A program made the translations under genes and the position numbers. Below, one piece after another: positions 57,247 through 64,000 of a stretch of DNA of 64,000 nucleotides. The DNA comes from Polytrichum commune (taxonomy: Eukaryota; Streptophyta; Polytrichopsida; Polytrichales; Polytrichaceae). Position 1 is the stretch's first letter, and each line of letters starts with the position of its first letter. The notes under the pieces were generated by a model. It was given only the letters and a program-made list of their open reading frames with translations, had not been told where the DNA came from and did no database searches. Where the stretch lies: assembly GCA_950295325.1 (NCBI GenBank), contig OX485803.1:26536001-26600000 (forward strand), given 5' to 3'.

Positions 57247-60200
57247 TTTCGACTTTAGATGTTGTGAATTTGTAATAGTTCCAAACTCCAAGGTATGCCG
57301 GGGCAAGGGTACTCTTGAAGTTGGAGACGATTTTGGCTATGCATTTCTTTTTGGTGATTGCATGCATGGTCCAATATGCCTTGGAAGAATTGTAAGGAAC
57401 GCGAGCAATATGCCAAAGCTTCTCGTCCACTTTGGATTCTTGTACAGCAGTGACGCGGCGAAAATCAAGACCAGTAGGAGGGGGTGGTGGAACCTCTAGC
57501 ACTGACGGAGAGGACTCCTTGACGATGGTAGGCAAAGGTGAAGCATGAGATCTTGTGGTTCTCTGAGCGACGCGAGGGCAAGAAAAGTTGATGGTGTCCG
57601 GGCAGTGGGTTTCATCGTCGTATTCAATGGAAGTGTTGGGCTTACGCTTTTGCGACCCGAATATCTCGGCACCTTCAAGGTGGGGACTACGGGTGCAGAA
57701 TTCGTCCCCGCCGGGCATGTTGAGGAGAACCTTCTGTAGAACATCGGGGTCACCAGTACGTTGAGCACATTGAAGCTTGAGTTCTTCTTTTTTAGGGCCA
57801 TCGCCCCCAACGCCACCCTTTAGAAATTGATGGTACGCCACAACCTAGAGAACGCTCGAATATAGTCATCCACAGTGGCCTCATATAAATCGCCACCCTT
57901 GTTGCCATACGTTTGTAGCCATTTGTTGTGAATGGATTCGGCAAGGTTGCAATTGGGCATTTGTGCAAATGACTCGGCAATCATGATTTTCTCTTGCGCA
58001 ATGGAATGACATTATAAGAAATAAACAAAGTTTGAAAAAAACAAAAAAAAACAAAAAAATAATAATAATAACAGTAAAGACGCACCAATTCCATAAAGCC
58101 ACCCCATTGTCGATATCGGAAGTGCCAGAAGGCAAGCCAAAGTTGAAGGTATTTGAGTCCATCCTCAGAGGTGCAGTTAGACAAAGCCCACTAGGCCTTG
58201 ATGGCGAGGTACCTCATCTCAACCTCCGGCATAGAGGATGCGTTGCGATACTAGAGGCAGAGACGCTTGTGTTGGTCTTGCAAGTCGTGCTTGATATAGA
58301 GTTTGGTGTGTTTCTCCAAAGACTGGGTTCAATGGAAATAGCAGGTTCTCTCGCGGCCATTGATGGGAACCTTTGGATCTCCGAACCCGTAGACAATTTT
58401 GACGGCATTCCAATTGGTTTGTTGTCGCTACCCTTGCTAGCCCCCCTTGACAATCTTGCCAGTTTTCAATTCTAGTAAAGGTTACGAGCGCTAACCATTC
58501 GCATTCTGCCATGCTAATGGTTAGCTCCTCTTACCCTGGACCTTATAGTTCATAGGAGGGAACCAACCCTCCTACTTTGCTTTCGGGACTCACCCCTTAA
58601 TCGGTAACCCAATCCTAGATGTGGACTTCCGTCCATGGAAGTCCAATCTTATGTTGATCATCGCATTGCCGGAGCAACACTACAACAACCCGAACCACAC
58701 TAAGCAACTATGGCCTCACATTGGACCAAAGCCCATGGAGGCCGTGCCGTTCGGCCTCGGGTGGGTGAGGCCACACCACCTCACCCATATAAACCTCTAG
58801 GACTCTAGACGGGGCCCCTACCCCACCGTCAAGAAACCTCTTGTCTCTCTACCAAGAGTTGGGGCCAAGTAGACATTTTGCCTTAGCCGCTGGGCCTAGA
58901 AGCCCCCAGCAACTTCAGACCATCATAACTTCCTTGTATGATGTATGCTGCTAACAAGCAACCACTCCATCTTCATCTGCGCTTCATGTAGATGCTGATG
59001 GACTCCTCACTTGCCCCATTCAAGAAAGTATTGACAAAGTTATGCATGTTCGAACCTTGGCAGTCCCAGGAATCACACCCAGGCACTGCTGTACCAGGGC
59101 GCTGTCCCAGGACAGCGCCCCACTCAAATGGCCATAACTCCTAGCTCACACCTTTGATTGAGGTGTTCTTGAGTTTTCTAGAATCACCACGCCATGAGCT
59201 ACGTATAGCTCTTGGCCTTACCCTCATGCCTCCTAGTCTCCGTGGGTGGGAGGCGTTCCCAACGCCCGGAGCCCTCACCCACACTAGGATCACTTGGGCC
59301 CTCTCACCAACGGCGCCACAAGTCCCGGGTGTCACTCTGGGGTCCCCTTTATGCCCATGGTGTTTTGGGCACTCCACATGGAGAGGTGCGCGACACTTGC
59401 ACACTGTCCGTCATGAAGCCTTTGAAGTGAGGCTTGGGGATTCCATGGCGAGCCATGACGTGGTTGAGGTTATGTCAGAAAAACACTTGAGCATCCTTGT
59501 CCTCGGATTGGAAGTCACAGCAAGCGTTGGTCATGATGCACTAGTAGGTTCCGACGTATACGTGGCAGGCCATGGTGGTCCACTTGGCGATGCGTTTGAC
59601 ATGGTCAGACATGATCCAAGCATGCTCAAGATCCCCGCCAAGTTGCATACGCCTAACCAAGTCAACCCACTACCGGGGCCAACCTCGGACATCTTGAAGA
59701 CGAAAACTTTGTCCGTCTCGTCACCCTGGCCTGGGAATTGATTCCGCTGGACATAGGCCCACGTGCTAACACCTCTAAGCTTGACAATGCCATCCATAAT
59801 TCCCAACCTACGTAAGTATTTGAAGGTGGTAACCTTGTTTCGGAGGTGGGGGGAATTCAACTTCTTGCAACGATAAAAAACGGGCTCAAGTTCTTCCAAT
59901 GAAAGAAGTTGATGAGGATCACTATCATTGCACATGAGGAACTCACCCACAAGGTCTTTGCTGGCCTCAAGAATGATTTTGCTATGAGTGGCTTGGGGTG
60001 TTCACTCGACATGCTCCTCGATTAGGGTGTCGATGCGCTAGCGGCTATCCATGCAATTGCCGACCTTGACGGGGTAACGATGATTGCCAAGATGAATGCA
60101 CACCCGCTGAGTGGTATTGTTGCCGTGGATGTAGAAGATTTTGGCAACACATGGTGCAATGCATTTGGGTGGCTCCTTGCAGATCTCGCACACGAGAGTG

Positions 60201-61175
60201 GAGAAGGTAGGCACGGGACCACCAACGGGAAAGGGCTCCTTGGTAAATCCATTGAATTCAGTATCATTGACTAAGGAGGTACGATGAACATATTGGAGGT
60301 AGTCGCAATGAGGATTGTGGCATTGGAGGTGGCCAACGCAGGTGGACGAGCGGAAAGCAAGGCCTAAGACATTGCTAATGTTGGTGGTTTGGGTTTTGGT
60401 CCAGACATGGCCGTCGTAGCGTTTGTCCATGCCGTCCATGGATTTGGCCTTGATATGAGAAGATGAGACACCAACAAGGGGGAGGACAAACATCCGATTC
60501 TCATCAAAGCGAGGAGGGAGGAAATTCAGCTCTTCAATTTGTAAGGTGTCATAATCTAGCTTCTTGAGGATGTTTTTCCCACCGGGCATGGAAGCAAGAA
60601 AACGTAGACATTGAAGAATGTAAATGGATGGTTTGGCAGGGGATGGAGGAAGAGAACATAAAGGTACAAGGGGGTAAAAAAAAGGGAATTGAAGGAGGAA
60701 GGGGATGGCTTGATAATGGGAGTGGATAGAATGGGCTCATCACCATCGGAGGAATCTGAAAGATGTATGACAGTGTGTATACCAGGTTCAATCTTAACTT
60801 TGACCACGAAAGAAGTCTTTAAAGTGGAAGATGAGGAATGGGGAGGGGTACAGATTTCTGTTGATACATTTGTACAAGAATATGGGAGTCCGTACACTCT
60901 GTATTTATCAGCGCAAAGTTCCCACACTAATGATCCATTGTCGGCAACCCTAGAATGCTCACGCATGGTCAATGACAATAGAGAAGTAACATTATCATAA
61001 ATCTCGCGTTCGACGCATATTATATTATCTTGCAACGAAAACATGATACTAAGGTGAAGGGAAGAGACATATGCAAATCCGTTCGCATCTATGGGGAAAA
61101 TAAGGGGGATCCCGACGCCATGGACACGGAGCTCAACCATTTCTGCTACACATGGCATTGTGTATGAGGAAGCCA
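57247..61175 (-). pseudogene. DDE/MULE-like transposase gene, decayed and interrupted by an LTR
   Basis: The minus-strand order is: MASSYTMPCVAEMVELRVHG (61175) with an acidic VIHLSDSSDGDEP near 60750; NILKKLDYDTLQIEELNFLP (60580); a Cys/His zinc-finger-like region (HLQCHNPHCDYLQYVH, LVCEICKEPPKCIAPC, then HLGNHRYPVKVG); YVQRNQFPGQGDETDKVFVF (59765); an out-of-frame DLEHAW and MSDHVKR; CCDFQSEDKDAQVF (59515); HGIPKPHFKGFMTDSVQ (59440); then, after the LTR, GRERTCYFH, LWLAFWHFRYRQWGGFMELV (58145), ESFAQMPNCNLAESIHNKWL (57970) and YHQFLKGGVGGDGPKKEELK (57835). I remember such proteins as MULE-like transposases with a GCM/WRKY-type finger. Several stops and frameshifts make it non-functional. 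Confidence 0.65.
58423..59395 (-). mobile_element. LTR-like insertion (973 bp) in the transposase pseudogene
   Basis: Bounded by TGTCGC at 58423 and GCGACA at 59395. Flanks TTTGT and CTTGC share only the central TTG, so the 5-bp duplication is decayed or misplaced. It separates the codons MTDSVQ (59412) from NWNAVKIVYG (58417), which are contiguous in related genes. No genes inside. Confidence 0.6.
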
Positions 61176-61249
61176 TGAACAAAGAGAGGGACGAATAAGA
61201 AAAAAATCCAAAAAAAGAATACAATGCACGGCTACCAAACAATTGTAAA

Positions 61250-62044
61250 CCCTAAATTTTCAACAGTGGTACTATATAGGTAAGAGAAGGCTAGTGAAGG
61301 GTCATTTTGTGAGTGAAGTAGAGGGATGCCCAGAGAGTAGAGAGCACGAAAGAGAAGAAAAAAAAGGAACTGGAACACACACATGAAGGAACCATACCAA
61401 AATATAGTCTCCACAATTGATCCAGGAAAGAAGTGGAAGAAAAGAAAGGGAGGCACAAGTTTCAGCAATTCGAAACAAAGGAAACGGAGAGAACTTAAGA
61501 AGAAGGAGGAAACGTGCATAGAAGGAAGAGGGACCCCATCAGACTGGCAAAATACGTGTGCAGTGGAAAATAGAGGGTTGAATATGCAGCCGATAGACGA
61601 AGAAGGGGAGGACAATGGTTCACAACCACCATTTATGGCAGAGAGTGAGCATCGCAACAGTTCTAATCAAAGCGGGTCTCGCGAGGAGACAAGAGAAAAT
61701 TTGATTATTACACTAAGTTTGTCGTAGAGGGTATATGCACAAGGGGTACTTCAAGATTTAGGTTTATGGGAATATGACACTGGAAATTATTTTCTCTAAA
61801 TATGGAAGAAAACTTGCAAACCATAGGACAAACAACATATGGATAGGGCTCTCGAAATCAAGAAGGAACCTTGAGTCAATGACTTGCGCCTCGATGGGTT
61901 TGACACCCACCTGTCCGCATTATTGTAAAAAACTTTGGTTCTTGTATACTAATCGGCCTCGGCCCTTGCACGAACCCACCAACAAAAACCCACTAGGGAT
62001 TCAAAATTAAGAAGGATGTGCACACCATATTCTGCAATCTTGAT
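61250..62044. other. No gene that I can support
   Basis: A plus-strand frame at 61383-61727 is Lys/Arg/Glu-rich because of purine-rich DNA; the complementary strand is equally open. It may be the 5' region of the minus-strand transposase gene. Confidence 0.45.
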
Positions 62045-62960
62045 GCCGTAGCTAATATGTGACGCTCTCGGATCCGAGAGGGTCTTGGGGTAGAACATGA
62101 AGACCAGATTTTGACTTCAAGGTTGTTTCCTTGAATGTGTAGATAGGTTCAACTTGTGTGGACTAGCTTGGTAGATAGTGTTAGGGTAGGACATGAGGAC
62201 CAACTTTTGACTTAAAGGTTGTTTCCTTGAATGTGTAGATAGGTTCAACTTGTGTGGACTAGTTCGGTTGATAGTGTCGGGTAGGACATTAGGACCAGAT
62301 TTTGACTTCAAGGTTGTGAAGCTTGTATGGGTAGATATGTTCAACATGTGTGAAGTAGTCTTTTTGATATGTTGCAATAGTTGGGTATGGACTGGAACTC
62401 GACCCTCTCGGATCCGACAGGGTCTTGGTTGAGGACATTAAGACCAGATTTTGACTTCAAGGTTGTGAAGCTTGTATGTGTAGATAGGTTCAAGATGTGT
62501 GGACTTGCTTGGTAGATAGTGTTAGGGTACGACATTAGGACCAGATTTTGACTTCATGGTTGTGAAGCTTGTATTTGTAAATAGGTTCAAGATGTGTGGA
62601 CTAGTTCGGTTGATAGTGTCGAGTAGGGCATTAGGACCAGATTTTGACCTCAAGGTTGTGAAGCTTGTATGGGTAGATAGGCTCAACTTGTGTGAAGTAG
62701 TTTTTTTGATATGTTGAAATAGTTGTGTATGGACTAGAAATCGACCCTCTCTGATCCGAGAGGATCTTCGTTGAGGACATTAGGACCAAATTTTGACTTC
62801 ATGGTTGTGAAGCTTGTATGTGTAGATAGGTTCAAGATGTGTGGACTAGTTCGGTTGATAGTGTCGGGTAGGGCATTAGGACCAGATTTTGACCTCAAGG
62901 TTGTGAAGCTTGAATGTGTAGATAGGTTCAACTTGTATGTGTAGATAGGTTCAATACTAG
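62045..62960. repeat. Satellite-like array, about 95-bp units in a 345-bp higher-order repeat
   Basis: About eight units carry AGACCAGATTTTGACTTCAA or AGGACCAGATTTTGACxTCA, then GGTTGT, TGTGTAGATAGGTTCAA and GTGTGGACTAG. Every third unit is followed by an extra segment (GATATGTTG, GGTATGGACT, CGACCCTCTCGGATCCGA) at about 62060, 62355-62430 and 62705-62780, giving steps of about 345 bp. Confidence 0.85.
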
Positions 62961-64000
62961 CATCTTACAATACATAGGGCTTTAGACAGAAATCATTGAA
63001 GTTAAGATTATATTTAGTCAAAGATTGTGCATTATTAATAATTGATGCTCTCATAAAGGAGTTGAAAGTTGGGCCGCAAAATATCCAAGTTATTCCAGCC
63101 CGGGAGGGCTTTCTAGACTCTATCAAAGGTTCAATAGCGGTTAGGCTTGACACGTAGGCCCAACTCGTGGGCTAAACCCAACATTATCCCGTTACTAGGC
63201 CTTGTATTGATAACATGTGAAAATGTTTTTAAACTACTTTTGCACATCTTTGAGCACACATTCAACTCATCAACCTTTTGTGTCATGATGGGAATACCAC
63301 TCGTTATTTGATTCACATGTCTATGGATTGTCTCTTGACATGCTGAATGGATAAAGTACCATGGCATGATGAACACCTTGCATGTCGAATGTAATTTATT
63401 ATTGCGCCAATCACCTTTGTCATGGGTTTTAGTCAATCTTGTATGTGACACATGGGCACCTTCGCTTCAAAATGGATTACTACACTAAATATCCCAATTA
63501 GCGGGATGGGCTAATTGTGATGGTGGGAAATTATTGAAGGTGATACTAAATTTCTTTATGCATGAATTAGTGCCACCAAAAGACCTAGGATGCATTGTTT
63601 ATCCTGGCGCTTGGCATTATTCACTTAAGCACTTGCACTTGGCATGAAAATATCATCACTTGGTATTATTCATTGACAAGCATGTGGAATGCACTAATCA
63701 CAAGCACACATTCATTTTCTTGAAATCTATGGTAAATGAACACAAAATTTACGGCATTCATGAATTTAGTGTCACTCAATAGCAACTCAAAGAGTAAAGA
63801 ATCTTCATATTGATCTCTTACATGTTTGCATCCCAACTTCAATTCTAAAATTTGAAACAGAGACATACATGTGATTGGCAATTACCACCGAATGAGACAA
63901 ATCCCCAAAAATATATGGTTTGTGGTCCAATTGTGGGCATTGCCAACTTCACACATAGTTTTGGTGGTTGGATTGGACCATAAGTGTCTTGAACCCACTT
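62961..64000. other. No feature recognised
   Basis: AT-rich. Short minus-strand frames (62965-63153, 63131-63451, 63666-63881) have no recognisable domain. 63600-63680 has a short imperfect duplication (ACTTGGCATTATTCA-like, three times). Confidence 0.5.

Noticed and set aside
61383..61727. Basic 114-residue plus-strand frame
   Set aside because: Purine-rich DNA, no domain, opposite strand equally open; more likely upstream sequence of the minus-strand pseudogene.
1..64000. tRNA, rRNA or other structured RNA genes
   Set aside because: I scanned for tRNA-like arms and rRNA-like blocks and saw none that I could support.

Overview
The window is nuclear DNA of a land plant. Evidence: a spliced TIR-NB-ARC-LRR resistance-type gene with GT-AG introns, Ty1/copia and Ty3/gypsy LTR elements, TA- and TTA-duplicating DNA transposons, and TTTAGGG-type telomere-like stretches. 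The TIR wording (NHRGPDVK) and the DUF7869-like gene lead me to suspect a non-angiosperm (conifer, fern, lycophyte or bryophyte), but I cannot name the species.

Layout. 1-10.7 kb: AT-rich, no convincing gene, one non-autonomous TA-TSD element (354-1296) and several diverged duplicated blocks. 10.7-20.2 kb: a TNL gene in four exons whose last exon is a 213-bp (71-residue, three-LRR) tandem array of about 27 units, broken by a one-base deletion near 18,717 and followed by a decayed LRR tail. 20.65-55.37 kb: one large nest of transposons. 55.4-61.2 kb: a decayed minus-strand DDE-transposase-like gene with a nested LTR. 62.05-62.96 kb: a small satellite with higher-order structure. The rest is unassigned.

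The nest can be read from its junctions. An old minus-strand copy (copy 1) of a large DNA transposon starts at 20,651. A Ty1/copia element (22,702-50,608, TSD AGGAC) inserted into it, and a Ty3/gypsy element (about 50,990-54,105) inserted into its right part. The copia element was then hit by a pogo/mariner-like element (23,164-26,614, TSD TA), by a second, 16.4-kb copy (copy 2) of the same large transposon (31,254-47,706), and by a solo LTR (47,881-49,293, TSD CATCA). So the family sits inside a retroelement that sits inside the family.

The most unusual item is copy 2. It has inverted ends starting AACACTATATTCG, subterminal repeats at both ends, a minus-strand two-exon DUF7869-like gene (candidate transposase), and a divergent plus-strand multi-exon transcription unit. 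That unit codes for a DGQH/ParB-like domain, a large unknown domain, an acidic coiled-coil/proline-rich region and an FCP1/NIF-type HAD phosphatase domain. A 22-bp near-palindrome (arms GTTTGGGTCG and CGACCCAAAC, variable 2-bp centre) fills its central spacer and its 5'-UTR intron, occurs in each intron of the unit up to the HAD exon, and occurs twice within coding sequence in frame. It has no stop in any of six frames. I do not know a described plant element with this combination, and I regard it as the best candidate for an undescribed system here.
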